Source: CAYQUC01 sp048061315 (lineage in GTDB: Bacteria; Pseudomonadota; Gammaproteobacteria; UBA6429; Thiohalophilaceae). Taken from it: DNA of 64,000 nt. The stretch spans positions 1 to 64,000 of the forward strand of contig JBGMRJ010000002.1 in the NCBI GenBank assembly GCA_048061315.1. The letters run 5' to 3'. The position numbers were made by a program, and so were the translations under genes. Under the pieces are notes generated by a model. It worked only from the letters and a program-made list of their open reading frames with translations, searched no databases and was not told the origin of the DNA. Numbering within the stretch: position 1 is the stretch's first letter; every line of letters begins with the position of its first letter. Of this stretch, positions 8,790 through 18,109 are shown piece after piece.

Positions 8790-9938
8790 ATGTCAATACG
8801 AAACTTAACTGCCAAGGTGTACCGCATGATTCTAACTATCATGCTTCTTGGGCCGGCAAGCGCATTTGCTGCATATAACCAATTAAATATGCCAGAAAGT
8901 GTAACTCAACTTGGTGCTGAGATTTATAATCTGCACATGATTGTTTTCTGGATTGTAACAATAGCCGGCATTGCAGTTTTTGCCGTTATGATTTACTCAA
9001 TCATAAATCATCGAAAATCAAAAGGCGCGGTTGCTGAGCAATTTCACGAAAGTACCACAGTTGAAATTATCTGGACTGTTATCCCGTTAATTATTCTTGT
9101 GATTATTGCTATTCCGGCAACATCAACCTTGCTTAAATATGAAGATTCAACGAACTCTGATATTACCATTACTGCAACGGGTTATCAGTGGAAGTGGCAG
9201 TATAATTATCAGGAAGACGATATCAGTTTCTTTAGTAGCTTAGCTGCAGACAGTAATGAAGCACGTCAATTAGGTGCGAACATTGATTTAACAAAAGTGG
9301 ATCATTATTTATTGAACGTTGACAATCCAATTGTTGTTCCGGTCAATAAAAAAATTCGTGTATTAACCACATCGAAAGATGTAATACATGCCTGGTGGGT
9401 TCCTGATTTAGCTGTAAAGCGTGATGCGATACCGGGTTTTATTAACGAAAGCTGGTTTAAAGCAGATAAAATTGGTACCTATCGTGGTCAATGCGCTGAG
9501 CTTTGTGGCAAAGACCATGGATTTATGCCTATTGTTGTGAATGTTGTTTCAGATACTGATTACGCATCGTGGGTAACGAAACAAAAAGCAGCCAGTGCTG
9601 CAGCAGCTGCAGATTCTAATAAATCATATACGATGGCTGAGTTAATGAAGAAAGGTAAAAAAGCCTACGACACCAGTTGTTCCGGTTGTCATCAAATTAA
9701 TGGTGTTGGTTTGCCGCCAACTTTCCCTGCACTTGATGGTGGTAAAATAGCTACTGGTCCTGTGAAAGGCCATATTGATATGGTTATGAATGGTAGTAAG
9801 AAAAATCCAATGATGGCTGCTTATGCTGCTCAATTAAATGATTTGGAAATCGCAGCAATTATTACATACGAGCGTAATGCCTGGGGTAATAAAACTGGCG
9901 ACCTTGTTCAACCATCAGACATTAAGGCTGCACGCTAA
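8790..9938 (+). CDS. coxB: Cytochrome c oxidase subunit II with fused cytochrome c domain
   Basis: Subunit II receives electrons from cytochrome c at the CuA centre and passes them to subunit I. The 382-residue protein has an N-terminal signal segment (about 9-28), two membrane helices (about 48-72 and 90-113), and the CuA site with the His of VIHAWWVP and CAELCGKDHGFM. A C-terminal cytochrome c domain carries the heme motif CSGCH (about residues 296-300) and a late Met-containing NPMMAAY segment. The fusion marks a caa3-type oxidase. It starts the operon coxB-coxA-small gene-ctaG-coxC. Confidence 0.97.
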   Translation: MSIRNLTAKVYRMILTIMLLGPASAFAAYNQLNMPESVTQLGAEIYNLHMIVFWIVTIAGIAVFAVMIYSIINHRKSKGAVAEQFHESTTVEIIWTVIPLIILVIIAIPATSTLLKYEDSTNSDITITATGYQWKWQYNYQEDDISFFSSLAADSNEARQLGANIDLTKVDHYLLNVDNPIVVPVNKKIRVLTTSKDVIHAWWVPDLAVKRDAIPGFINESWFKADKIGTYRGQCAELCGKDHGFMPIVVNVVSDTDYASWVTKQKAASAAAAADSNKSYTMAELMKKGKKAYDTSCSGCHQINGVGLPPTFPALDGGKIATGPVKGHIDMVMNGSKKNPMMAAYAAQLNDLEIAAIITYERNAWGNKTGDLVQPSDIKAAR

Positions 9939-9961
9939 GGCGTCGCTCGGAGGATTAAAAA

Positions 9962-11551
9962 ATGAGTACAGCAACTACAACACATGACGATCACGACCAC
10001 GGTGCACCTAGCGGTATAACCCGTTGGTTATTTACAACCAATCATAAAGACATTGGTACCTTATATCTTTGGTTCTCATTCATTATGTTATTAACCGGTG
10101 GTGCAATGGCCATGGTGATACGTGCTGAATTATTATTACCGGGAATGCAAATTGTAAACCCAAACTTCTTTAATATGATGACAACCATGCACGGTTTAAT
10201 AATGGTATTTGGTGCCATTATGCCGGCAACAGTTGGTTTGGCAAACTGGTTAATACCAATGATGATTGGTGCACCGGACATGGCATTACCGCGAATGAAT
10301 AACTGGAGTTTCTGGTTATTGCCGGTTGCTGCAACAATGTTAGTTGCACCAATGTTCATGGGTGGTGATTTCTTAGCTGGACAAGGCCCTGCCTTTGGTT
10401 GGACTTTCTATGAGCCACTATCCGGTCAATATGACAAACTGGCATTCTTTATCTTTGCAGTTCATATTTTGGGTTTCTCGTCCATTATGGGTTCAATCAA
10501 CATTATCGCTACAATTCTGAATATGCGTGCCCCGGGCATGACGTTAATGAAAATGCCAATGTTCTGCTGGACATGGTTAATTACTGCATTCTTATTGATT
10601 GCTGTTATGCCGGTACTTGCTGGTGCAGTAACTATGATGTTAACCGATAAATATTTTGGTACTAGTTTCTTTGATGCCGCCGGTGGTGGTGACCCCGTTA
10701 TGTTCCAACATGTGTTCTGGTTCTTTGGTCATCCTGAAGTGTATATTATGATTCTGCCTGCATTTGGTATTGTTTCTCAAATTATTCCAACGTTTGCACG
10801 TAAACCATTATTCGGATATGCATCAATGGTTTATGCAACAGCAGCGATTGCCTTCTTATCATTTATAGTATGGGCGCATCACATGTTTACTGTGGGTATG
10901 CCTGTGGCAGGTGAGCTCTACTTTATGTATGCAACGGTAATGATTGCAGTACCAACAGCGGTTAAAGTATTTAACTGGACTGCAACTATGTGGAAAGGCT
11001 CAATGACATTTGAAACACCTATGTTGTGGTCTATTGCTTTTGTATTTTTATTCACCATTGGTGGGTTTACAGGCTTAATGTTGGGTGTTGCACCAGTCGA
11101 TTTCCAATACCATGATACTTATTTTGTGGTGGCTCATTTCCATTATGTGTTAGTTACCGGTGCACTGTTTGCAATTATTGCTGCAGTTTATTACTGGATA
11201 CCAAAATGGACTGGTCATATGGTTGATGAACGATTAGGTAAAATACATTTTTGGTTATCTGTGGTGTCAGTAAATGTATTGTTTTTCCCACAACATTTCT
11301 TAGGCTTAGCCGGTATGCCTCGTCGAATTCCTGATTATGCATTACAGTTTGCAGACTGGAATTTCTGGTCTTCAATTGGCGGGTTTGCATTTGGTCTTTC
11401 TCAAATATTCTTCTTGTACATCATTATTAAAACAATTAAAGGTGGTGAAAAAGCAACGGATCAAGTTTGGGAAAGTGCAGAGGGTCTTGAATGGACTATA
11501 CCTTCGCCAGCACCGTATCATACATTTGTAACACCACCTGCAATCAAGTAA
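9962..11551 (+). CDS. coxA: Cytochrome c oxidase subunit I
   Basis: This heme-copper catalytic subunit reduces oxygen and pumps protons across the inner membrane. Its 529 residues form about twelve membrane helices. Visible signatures are TTMHGLIMVFGAIMP (low-spin heme ligand), FWFFGHPEVYIMILPAFG with the cross-linked His-Tyr pair, WAHHMFTVGMP (CuB ligands), and the YFVVAHFHYVLV segment with the heme a and a3 histidines. The N-terminus is soluble and His/Asp-rich. An AGGA-containing ribosome site precedes the start by about 10 bases. Confidence 0.98.
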   Translation: MSTATTTHDDHDHGAPSGITRWLFTTNHKDIGTLYLWFSFIMLLTGGAMAMVIRAELLLPGMQIVNPNFFNMMTTMHGLIMVFGAIMPATVGLANWLIPMMIGAPDMALPRMNNWSFWLLPVAATMLVAPMFMGGDFLAGQGPAFGWTFYEPLSGQYDKLAFFIFAVHILGFSSIMGSINIIATILNMRAPGMTLMKMPMFCWTWLITAFLLIAVMPVLAGAVTMMLTDKYFGTSFFDAAGGGDPVMFQHVFWFFGHPEVYIMILPAFGIVSQIIPTFARKPLFGYASMVYATAAIAFLSFIVWAHHMFTVGMPVAGELYFMYATVMIAVPTAVKVFNWTATMWKGSMTFETPMLWSIAFVFLFTIGGFTGLMLGVAPVDFQYHDTYFVVAHFHYVLVTGALFAIIAAVYYWIPKWTGHMVDERLGKIHFWLSVVSVNVLFFPQHFLGLAGMPRRIPDYALQFADWNFWSSIGGFAFGLSQIFFLYIIIKTIKGGEKATDQVWESAEGLEWTIPSPAPYHTFVTPPAIK

Positions 11552-11572
11552 TTGCAGATTACTAAACTTGTA

Positions 11573-11599
11573 AATCCCACCGGAGTTAACGGTGGGATT
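11573..11599 (+). promoter_or_regulatory. Perfect 10-bp hairpin between coxA and the next start codon
   Basis: AATCCCACCG (11573-11582) and CGGTGGGATT (11590-11599) pair perfectly around the loop GAGTTAA. The stem ends one base before the ATG of the small gene at 11601 and swallows the place where its ribosome site should be. There is no T-run, so it is more likely an mRNA stability or translation-limiting structure than a terminator. It could make coxA mRNA more abundant than the assembly-factor part of the operon. Confidence 0.6.
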
Positions 11600-11600
11600 A

Positions 11601-11723
11601 ATGAATAGAAAAGAAATGACTACTGACAATAAAAAACGCTCAAAGAATTTGACTATCGTGGTTTTAGTGATAATTGCGGCAAGCTTTTATTTGGGCTTTA
11701 TTTATATGGTGAGTGGTCGCTAA
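11601..11723 (+). CDS. Cytochrome oxidase small assembly protein (40 aa)
   Basis: The 40-residue protein begins MNRKEMTTDNKKR, with one hydrophobic helix at about residues 17-36 and the tail MVSGR. Its stop TAA overlaps the ctaG ATG by one base (11723). Short single-span proteins at exactly this place between coxA and ctaG are annotated in beta- and gammaproteobacteria as cytochrome oxidase small assembly proteins. The call rests on position, size and topology. Confidence 0.8.
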   Translation: MNRKEMTTDNKKRSKNLTIVVLVIIAASFYLGFIYMVSGR

Positions 11724-12349
11724 TGCACCAAAAAACGATCAGCATACTCGGTTTGGTTGTGATTGGTATGTTTGGTTTTGGGTTTGCAATGATACCGTTA
11801 TATAACGTGATTTGTGATGCGTTTGGTTTAAATGGCAAGTTTACGGAAATCGAGTCAGGTGATTACGATGTAGCAGCAGCGAATAAAAAAGTCGCTGAAA
11901 TGATTAAACATGTTGATACCAGCCGTGATATCAAGATCGAATTTATAGGGACTGTTAATAAAAATTTGCCCTGGGATTTCTATCCAATGAAGAAGCAAAT
12001 CACATTACACCCTGGAGAAATTGGTGAAATAAAATTTTATGCTAAAAATCGCTCGAAAGAAGATATAACCGGGCAAGCGGTTCCGAGTTTAGTACCGGGT
12101 TTAGCCGTTAAATATTTTACCAAGATGGAATGTTTTTGTTTTACCCAGCAAACATTAAAAGCGGGTGAAGAAGTTGAAATGTTGTTGAAGTTTGTTGTCA
12201 ATCCAAAACTTCCAAAGCGTTATACAACTTTAAGTTTGGGCTACACTTTTTTTGATACCAATGTAAATGGTAAAAGAGTAGGACCAGCAAAAAAAATAAG
12301 TAAAACTAAGCCGGTGTCACACGAAACTGTTGCAGCGGTAACTAACTAA
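11723..12349 (+). CDS. ctaG: Cytochrome c oxidase copper assembly protein CtaG/Cox11
   Basis: Cox11-type proteins insert copper into the CuB site of subunit I. The 208-residue protein has one N-terminal membrane helix (about 7-26) followed by the conserved PLYNVICDAFGLNGK, and a periplasmic immunoglobulin-like domain with the copper-binding motif ECFCFTQQTL. The length is typical. It is coupled to the 40-aa gene upstream and followed by coxC after 65 bp. Confidence 0.96.
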   Translation: MHQKTISILGLVVIGMFGFGFAMIPLYNVICDAFGLNGKFTEIESGDYDVAAANKKVAEMIKHVDTSRDIKIEFIGTVNKNLPWDFYPMKKQITLHPGEIGEIKFYAKNRSKEDITGQAVPSLVPGLAVKYFTKMECFCFTQQTLKAGEEVEMLLKFVVNPKLPKRYTTLSLGYTFFDTNVNGKRVGPAKKISKTKPVSHETVAAVTN

Positions 12350-12414
12350 AGATTTTAAAATTTAATAGTAAAAACCTACAATAATATTTGTAGATAAAAT
12401 AAGAGAGGCATCAA

Positions 12415-13329
12415 ATGTCACAAGCACAAGGCGGTTATTATCTTCCAGCACCAAGCCATTGGCCATTAACAGGGTCAGTAGCTTTCCTTTTTCTGTTAGG
12501 TGGTTTTGCAAATGCATTAGTAAACCAGACTGACGATGGTCAATTAGGTAGCTTTATTCCAATGTATATTGGTTTAGCTATTTTAATTTTCATGCTGTTT
12601 GGTTGGTTTGGAACGGTAATTCGTGAAAGTGAAGCCGGACAATATAATGATCAGGTCGATGTATCGTTCCGAATGGGAATGATGTGGTTCATATTTTCTG
12701 AAGTGATGTTCTTTGCCGCGTTCTTTGGTGCTTTGTTTTATGCCCGTAACTTCTCAGTGCCCTGGTTAGCTGGTGAGGGTAATAATATTCTGACGCATAC
12801 AGAACTGTGGAGCAATTTTAAAGATGTTTGGCCTTTGATTGAATCACCAATTCATACCAATCCAGAGTCTTTAGGTGATGTCACTAAATTTTCAAAACCT
12901 GAACATCTAGTTGATCCTTGGCATATACCTGCAATTAATACCTTAATTTTATTATCATCTGGTGTAACAGTAACCTTTGCACATTGGGCTCTGAAAAAAG
13001 CACAACGTCCACAGCTCGTGTTGTGGTTATTTGCAACGGTTGTTTTAGGATTTGTCTTTGTATACTTACAAATAGATGAATATAGCGAGGCATATGGACA
13101 CGGCCTGAAACTGACTAGCGGTATTTATGGGTCTACATTCTATATGTTAACTGGTTTTCATGGTTTTCATGTGACTATGGGTGCAATTATATTATCCGTT
13201 ATTATGTTCCGTTCGATGAAAGGGCATTTTACCGAGAAGCATCATTTTGCATTTGAAGCAGCAGCGTGGTATTGGCATTTTGTGGACGTGGTGTGGTTAG
13301 GATTATTTATCTTTGTGTACGTCTTGTAA
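12415..13329 (+). CDS. coxC: Cytochrome c oxidase subunit III
   Basis: Subunit III is a seven-helix membrane protein that stabilises the oxidase and its proton uptake. The 304-residue sequence opens YYLPAPSHWPLTGS and contains MGMMWFIFSEVMFFAAFFGALFYAR with the conserved Glu. It ends with the FHGFHVTMGAI and FEAAAWYWHFVDVVWLGLFIFVYV signatures. A GAGAGG ribosome site lies upstream. A terminator follows 30 bp after the stop. Confidence 0.97.
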   Translation: MSQAQGGYYLPAPSHWPLTGSVAFLFLLGGFANALVNQTDDGQLGSFIPMYIGLAILIFMLFGWFGTVIRESEAGQYNDQVDVSFRMGMMWFIFSEVMFFAAFFGALFYARNFSVPWLAGEGNNILTHTELWSNFKDVWPLIESPIHTNPESLGDVTKFSKPEHLVDPWHIPAINTLILLSSGVTVTFAHWALKKAQRPQLVLWLFATVVLGFVFVYLQIDEYSEAYGHGLKLTSGIYGSTFYMLTGFHGFHVTMGAIILSVIMFRSMKGHFTEKHHFAFEAAAWYWHFVDVVWLGLFIFVYVL

Positions 13330-13359
13330 GAAGACTTATAAAGATAAAATAACGCATGG

Positions 13360-13392
13360 AAAGCGTCGCTTGTTGAAGCGGCGCTTTTTTTT
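13360..13392 (+). terminator. Intrinsic terminator of the coxBAC operon
   Basis: AAAGCGTCGCTT and AAGCGGCGCTTT pair around GTTG with one internal mismatch, and a run of eight T follows. It sits 30 bp after coxC and before the convergent DUF2909 gene. Confidence 0.85.
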
Positions 13393-13438
13393 CAATTATG
13401 GAAATGGATTAAATTATTGGAAGTGACGAACTATTTTA

Positions 13439-13642
13439 TTAACCAGGTGTGCTATTTGGGACAATAATACCGGTTGCAATGCCAATCAACATTATCAGGA
13501 ATAATCCAATAGACAAGGCAATTCTCATGGATAAAAATTTTACCGTTCTTTTTGATTGCCCTTTGTCTTTAACCATGGAATATAACGCACCACCTAAACT
13601 TGCAAGGATTAGTGCTAATAAAGTTAGAATGATGTATTTCAT
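13439..13642 (-). CDS. Twin-transmembrane DUF2909-family protein
   Basis: This 67-residue protein consists of two hydrophobic helices (about 3-23 and 40-62) joined by a basic loop (KDKGQSKRTVK). The pattern and the place between coxC and SURF1 match the DUF2909 twin-transmembrane family found in proteobacterial oxidase clusters. It is transcribed against its neighbours. A role in oxidase assembly is inferred only from context. Confidence 0.75.
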   Translation of the reverse strand: MKYIILTLLALILASLGGALYSMVKDKGQSKRTVKFLSMRIALSIGLFLIMLIGIATGIIVPNSTPG

Positions 13643-13727
13643 TTTGATCGCCCCGAAAAATCAGTGAAATATGAGTATAACCGAGAGCAAGCTTAAGGGA
13701 TATCTTTAAAATAGATGTAGAGTTGAT

Positions 13728-14468
13728 ATGCGAATTGCAACACGTGAGTTTAAGCCAGCATTAATACCATCAATAGTAACACTACTGATATTACCGATAT
13801 TAATCGCATTGGGTTTCTGGCAACTTGATCGAGCTGAACAAAAAAGAGTTATTTTAGCGGCGGTAACCCAAAGAATGCAGGCTGAAAGTTTACAAAAAAT
13901 ACCCGATACAAATGATATTAAGGATGCACGATATCAACGAATTAAATTAGACGGTAAATTTGATACAACGCATTTGATTTATGTTGATAACAAAGTTGTT
14001 TTTGGGCGAGTGGGATATTATGTGGTTAGCCCGTTTTTAGTAACTAACAGCAGCAAAACTGTTCTAGTGAATTTGGGTTGGATCGCAATGGGTAGATCCC
14101 GGCAGGATATACCGAGTGTAAAATTACCGGAACAGAAAGTAACTATTTCAGGACGCATCAAGACTAATCTCGATAATGTTTATTCGTTAAGTGATAATAG
14201 TTTTGATAAAGTGCAATGGCCCTTGGTTGTGCAATGGACGTCACCCAAACAATTATCGGAGTTATTGAATATTACTATTCAACCTTTAATTATCTTATTG
14301 GATAAACCAAAAGATATAAACGATGAATATGAAATGCAATTTAAACGTGAGTGGAAATTTATTTCATCATCACCGGATACGCATACCAGTTACGCGATGC
14401 AATGGTTTAGTTTAGCATTAGTATTGGTATTAATTTTTATTGGTGTAAATACCAAAAAAATAGAATAG
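13728..14468 (+). CDS. SURF1-family cytochrome oxidase assembly protein
   Basis: SURF1 proteins help place heme a in subunit I. The 246-residue protein has the expected two-helix layout, N-terminal (about 12-29) and C-terminal (about 223-241). Between them lies a periplasmic domain containing the family motifs LGFWQLDRAEQK, YQRIKLDGKFD, VNLGWIAMGRSR and the late HTSYAMQWFSLALVL. It lies between DUF2909 and the SCO-like gene. Confidence 0.93.
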   Translation: MRIATREFKPALIPSIVTLLILPILIALGFWQLDRAEQKRVILAAVTQRMQAESLQKIPDTNDIKDARYQRIKLDGKFDTTHLIYVDNKVVFGRVGYYVVSPFLVTNSSKTVLVNLGWIAMGRSRQDIPSVKLPEQKVTISGRIKTNLDNVYSLSDNSFDKVQWPLVVQWTSPKQLSELLNITIQPLIILLDKPKDINDEYEMQFKREWKFISSSPDTHTSYAMQWFSLALVLVLIFIGVNTKKIE

Positions 14469-14492
14469 TTATTAAATTTAAATAGGTGCCCC

Positions 14493-14964
14493 GTGAATCC
14501 AGTTGAACAACAAATATCAAATAAACAACGTAACCAGAACCGCAGAAAGTTAATCATTTTAATTTTGATGTTCTTTGGTTCAGTATTTATTGCCTGGTTA
14601 TTAATTAATAATGCCGATAACTGGCGTCCCTGGGGTACTAAAAATAATGGTGATTTTGTGTCACCAGCCAGACCAATTACTGATTTGACAATGGAAACTT
14701 TAGANNNNNNNNNNNNNNNNNNNNNNNNNNNNNNNNNNNNNNNNNNNNNNNNNNNNNNNNNNNNNNNNNNNNNNNNNNNNNNNNNNNNNNNNNNNNNNNN
14801 NNNNCAGTTTTTATATCGAAAATGGAGCGCCTGCAGATACTGCAAACCGGGTCTATCTGGTTGATCCAATCGGAAATTTAATGATGAAATACGAGCCCGG
14901 TTTTGACGCTCGTGGCATGGCAAAAGATATTGAATTATTACTAAAGGTGTCATTGGTCGGGTAA
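14493..14964 (+). CDS. Membrane-anchored SCO/thioredoxin-like oxidase assembly protein, split by assembly gap
   Basis: Before the gap the frame from 14493 (GTG start, ribosome site AGGTG) encodes a basic N-terminus, one membrane helix (about 20-40) and DNWRPWGTKNNGDFVSPARP, a segment typical of oxidase-cluster transmembrane proteins. After the gap a different frame (from 14806) encodes SFYIENGAPADTANRVYLVD and continues to PIGNLMMKYEPGFDARGMAKDIELLLK and a TAA at 14962-14964. This tail matches the end of SCO-like thioredoxin folds. The two halves are out of frame only because the 100 N are a placeholder. The cysteines of a copper site, if any, would be inside the gap. Confidence 0.8.
14705..14804. 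other. Assembly gap (100 N)
   Basis: Exactly 100 unknown bases, a standard scaffold placeholder. The flanking coding frames disagree modulo three, which shows the true gap length is not 100. Confidence 0.97.
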
Positions 14965-14987
14965 AGAATTATAAACACGGTAGCGAA

Positions 14988-16016
14988 ATGAAAAATCGGT
15001 TATTTATTTATTTAAATTTATTTGCAGTAGTTTTGGCTTTTGTTGTCATTGTGCTTGGTGCTTACACACGGTTATCCGATGCGGGCTTAGGCTGTCCTGA
15101 CTGGCCAGTTTGTTATGGCCATATCGGAGTACCTGAACATGCAATTGATGTCGAACGAGCCAATCAAGCTTATCCCGATAGACCCGTTGAAGCCGCTAAA
15201 GCCTGGAAAGAAATGGTGCATCGTTATTTTGCATCTACCCTGGGGTTTGTAATTGTTATTATGGCTTTTATGGCAATACGACGACGTAAGGATAAAAATC
15301 AGCCAGTATTAATTCCGATATTTTTAGTTGTCCTAGTGATTTTTCAGGGTTTGTTAGGAATGTGGACAGTAACATTACTTTTAAAACCGATAATTGTAAT
15401 GGGACACTTACTCGGTGGTATGACGATTATCAGTTTATTAGTGTGGCAGTTGTTACGGTACAGCAATGTAATGACGGCTAAACGCATTACCGAAAAATCA
15501 CTATCGTCATTAAAAAAAATCGCATTATTGTCATTAATTGTTGTTGCAATACAAATTAGTTTAGGTGGTTGGACCAGTGCAAATTATGCAGCCCTCAGTT
15601 GCCCGGATTTTCCAACTTGTCAGCAACAATGGTTACCCGATCTGGATTTTAGTGAGGCTTTTGTTCCCTGGCAGGCATTAAGCGAAGGTCGCAAAGATTA
15701 TGAGGGTGGCGTGCTGAGTAATGATGCAAATGTCACGATTCACATAATGCATCGTCTCGGTGCGGTGATAACACTTCTAATTGTAGGTTTACTTATTTTT
15801 AAATTGCTGTTCAGTGAGTTTGATCCGGTCGTGAAGCGAATTGGGCTGTTATTGTTGTTAGTTTTAGTCGCACAGATTTCGCTCGGCATTTCCAATGTGG
15901 TGTTATCACTTCCGTTATTTGTTGCTGTAGCGCATAATGCCACCGGAGCATTACTTTTATTAAGCATGGTATTAATAAATCATGCATTACGACCAAAAGA
16001 TAATTTTATTAATTAA
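14988..16016 (+). CDS. ctaA: Heme A synthase (COX15/CtaA family)
   Basis: CtaA oxidises heme O to heme A for the aa3-type centre. The 342-residue protein has about eight membrane helices. It contains GAYTRLSDAGLGCPDWPVCYGH, the glutamate/histidine pair in AWKEMVHRYFAS, GHLLGGM, the second-half repeat GGWTSANYAALSCPDFPTC, IHIMHRLGA, and AVAHNATGALLL. The paired heme-ligand histidines are all present. ctaB starts 15 bp later. Confidence 0.96.
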   Translation: MKNRLFIYLNLFAVVLAFVVIVLGAYTRLSDAGLGCPDWPVCYGHIGVPEHAIDVERANQAYPDRPVEAAKAWKEMVHRYFASTLGFVIVIMAFMAIRRRKDKNQPVLIPIFLVVLVIFQGLLGMWTVTLLLKPIIVMGHLLGGMTIISLLVWQLLRYSNVMTAKRITEKSLSSLKKIALLSLIVVAIQISLGGWTSANYAALSCPDFPTCQQQWLPDLDFSEAFVPWQALSEGRKDYEGGVLSNDANVTIHIMHRLGAVITLLIVGLLIFKLLFSEFDPVVKRIGLLLLLVLVAQISLGISNVVLSLPLFVAVAHNATGALLLLSMVLINHALRPKDNFIN

Positions 16017-16031
16017 CGGGTTTTATTTATC

Positions 16032-16967
16032 ATGCCAGCCAGTACATTTATCATAAAACTTAATAATCTAACCGAACGCTTAAATGATTATTATGAACTC
16101 TGTAAACCCAGAGTGGTAATGCTAATTGTATTTACCGCACTTATCGGCATGTTTTTAGCAACTCCGGTAGCCAACCCCGGAATGGTACCGTTTGATGTTT
16201 TGGTCTTTGGTAGTTTTGGAATTGGGTTTGCAGCAGCATCAGCTGCCGCCATTAATCAGCTTGTCGATCGTAAGGTGGATGCTGTTATGAGCCGCACCAG
16301 TGATCGACCATTACCAACCGGGCACATGACTAATACTGAAGCATTAGTATTCGCTCTTGGGCTTGGAATTTTTGCAATGATATTGCTTATTGTATTTGTT
16401 AATTTATTAACGGCCGCATTAACCTTCGCATCGCTTATTGGTTATGCCGTGATCTACACCATGTATTTAAAACGCGCCACACCACAAAACATCGTTATCG
16501 GTGGAGCTGCCGGTGCTGCACCCCCGGTACTCGGTTGGACAGCTGTAACAGGTTATCCTGATGCTGATAGCTGGTTATTATTTCTAATTATCTTCGCCTG
16601 GACACCGCCGCATTTTTGGGCATTGGCCATACACCGCCGTGATGAATATGCAAAAGTCGATATTCCGATGTTACCTGTAACTCATGGTATTAAATTCACC
16701 CGACTGCACGTTTTACTTTATACCATCATATTATTGTTAGTGTCTTTATTACCGTTCATATCCGGATTGAGTGGTATATTTTATCTGGTGAGTGCCGTCA
16801 TTTTGGGTTTAATATTTCTTGTTTATGCCATTCAACTTCACGCTGGCAAAGATGGTAAAATTGCCATGCAAACATTTGGCTTTTCTATTGTGTATTTAAT
16901 GTTAATATTTTCAGCATTACTCATTGATCACTATATTCCGCTAATTAAAACAATTTTTGGTAATTGA
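16032..16967 (+). CDS. ctaB: Protoheme IX farnesyltransferase
   Basis: CtaB/CyoE converts heme B to heme O by adding a farnesyl group. The 311-residue protein is a UbiA-type membrane prenyltransferase with the two Asp-rich motifs AAINQLVDRKVDAVMSRTSDRPLPTG and HRRDEYAKVDIPMLPVTHG, plus GGAAGAAPPVLGW. Together with ctaA it supplies the heme A needed by CoxA. It is the last recognisable gene of the caa3 cluster. Confidence 0.96.
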   Translation: MPASTFIIKLNNLTERLNDYYELCKPRVVMLIVFTALIGMFLATPVANPGMVPFDVLVFGSFGIGFAAASAAAINQLVDRKVDAVMSRTSDRPLPTGHMTNTEALVFALGLGIFAMILLIVFVNLLTAALTFASLIGYAVIYTMYLKRATPQNIVIGGAAGAAPPVLGWTAVTGYPDADSWLLFLIIFAWTPPHFWALAIHRRDEYAKVDIPMLPVTHGIKFTRLHVLLYTIILLLVSLLPFISGLSGIFYLVSAVILGLIFLVYAIQLHAGKDGKIAMQTFGFSIVYLMLIFSALLIDHYIPLIKTIFGN

Positions 16968-16989
16968 GTATGTTGTAATATCGGTAAGT

Positions 16990-17004
16990 TATCTCAGTGA
17001 GATA
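16990..17004. promoter_or_regulatory. Operator-like palindrome upstream of rpfF
   Basis: TATCTCA and TGAGATA are exact reverse complements around a single G, 224 bp before the rpfF start in the 260-bp ctaB-rpfF spacer. The size and symmetry resemble a dimeric regulator site, but no regulator can be named and the distance to rpfF is large. It could also act on the end of the ctaB transcript. Confidence 0.3.
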
Positions 17005-17227
17005 CCTACTCTATTCTACATAAACACTGAAATTGTGTATTCATTAAAAACCTCCCTATTTTATGTTAACTAGTCGAGATAATGACTTAATTTAAAGCAA
17101 TTTAATATTTTGTTAACATGCTTGTATCACAATATAAGTAATACTTTTAACTTAACATATTATTAAGTGTTCTATCGCATCACATGTCTTTCATGGATTT
17201 TCAAATTTAATCGGTCGGAGGTTTACA

Positions 17228-18109
17228 ATGGAATTAGCACAGACAATTGAAAAAGAAAATAAAGGAATTAATCATAATTATAAAGAAATGGATTTACAAT
17301 ATGACGAATCAATTAATACATTATGGTTTTTTATGCGTGGTAAGCCACGTCCGACATTCACAACATCATTACTACAAGAATTAACTCATCTGTACAAAAC
17401 AATAAGAGATGGAAAAGCTGAATTTAAGGCAATAGATTATTTGGTAGTTGCTTCCGGTGAAACTGATATCTACAATTTAGGTGGCGATCTGGCTTATTTT
17501 CGCCGTTGTGTTGAATTACAAGATGCTCCCGCGTTAAAGGCATATGCATATTCATGCATTAGTTTGTGTTATGAAAACACAATTAATTTAAACCGTGACA
17601 TTACTACAATATCGTTAATGCAGGGTTCTGCCTATGGTGGTGGTTTTGAGGCGGCTTTATCTTGCAATATCATTATTGCTGAGAAAGGGATTAAAATAGG
17701 GTTTCCAGAAATTTTATTTAATCTTTTTCCTGGTATGGGTGCTTATACCTATTTGTCTCGTCGGGTAGAACCCTATTTTGTAGAACAAATGATCTCATCT
17801 GGTAGAATGTATACATCGGATGAATTATACGAACGCGGTATTATTGATATTTTAACAGAACCAGGAGAAGGTGTTCGCGAATTGAATAATTTTATCAAGA
17901 AACATCGCCATCAACGCCATGGCCATGTCGCAATGCAAAAAGCGCGGTTACGCACATTCCCGATTACTTTGGATGAATTACGAGACATAAGTGATATTTG
18001 GGTAGATGCCGCTTTAAAATTAACCCCTAAAGATTTAAAAGTAATGGATCGGTTGGTCAATCGACAAAGTAGACTGTCTATTAAAAAACAACTATCGTGT
18101 ATTGCTTAA
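17228..18109 (+). CDS. rpfF: DSF synthase, RpfF-type crotonase
   Basis: RpfF makes cis-2-unsaturated fatty-acid signals (diffusible signal factors) from acyl-ACP by combined thioesterase and dehydratase activity. The 293-residue protein has the crotonase fold signatures NLGGDLAYFRR and GSAYGGGFEAALSCN, then GFPEILFNLFPGMGAYTYLSRRV, which is specific to RpfF among crotonases. The two catalytic glutamates are E141 and E161, the same numbers as in Xanthomonas RpfF. A GGAGG ribosome site precedes the ATG. It converges on rpfC, with a 4-bp overlap of the stop codons (TTAA at 18106-18109), the same arrangement as in Xanthomonas. Confidence 0.93.
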   Translation: MELAQTIEKENKGINHNYKEMDLQYDESINTLWFFMRGKPRPTFTTSLLQELTHLYKTIRDGKAEFKAIDYLVVASGETDIYNLGGDLAYFRRCVELQDAPALKAYAYSCISLCYENTINLNRDITTISLMQGSAYGGGFEAALSCNIIIAEKGIKIGFPEILFNLFPGMGAYTYLSRRVEPYFVEQMISSGRMYTSDELYERGIIDILTEPGEGVRELNNFIKKHRHQRHGHVAMQKARLRTFPITLDELRDISDIWVDAALKLTPKDLKVMDRLVNRQSRLSIKKQLSCIA

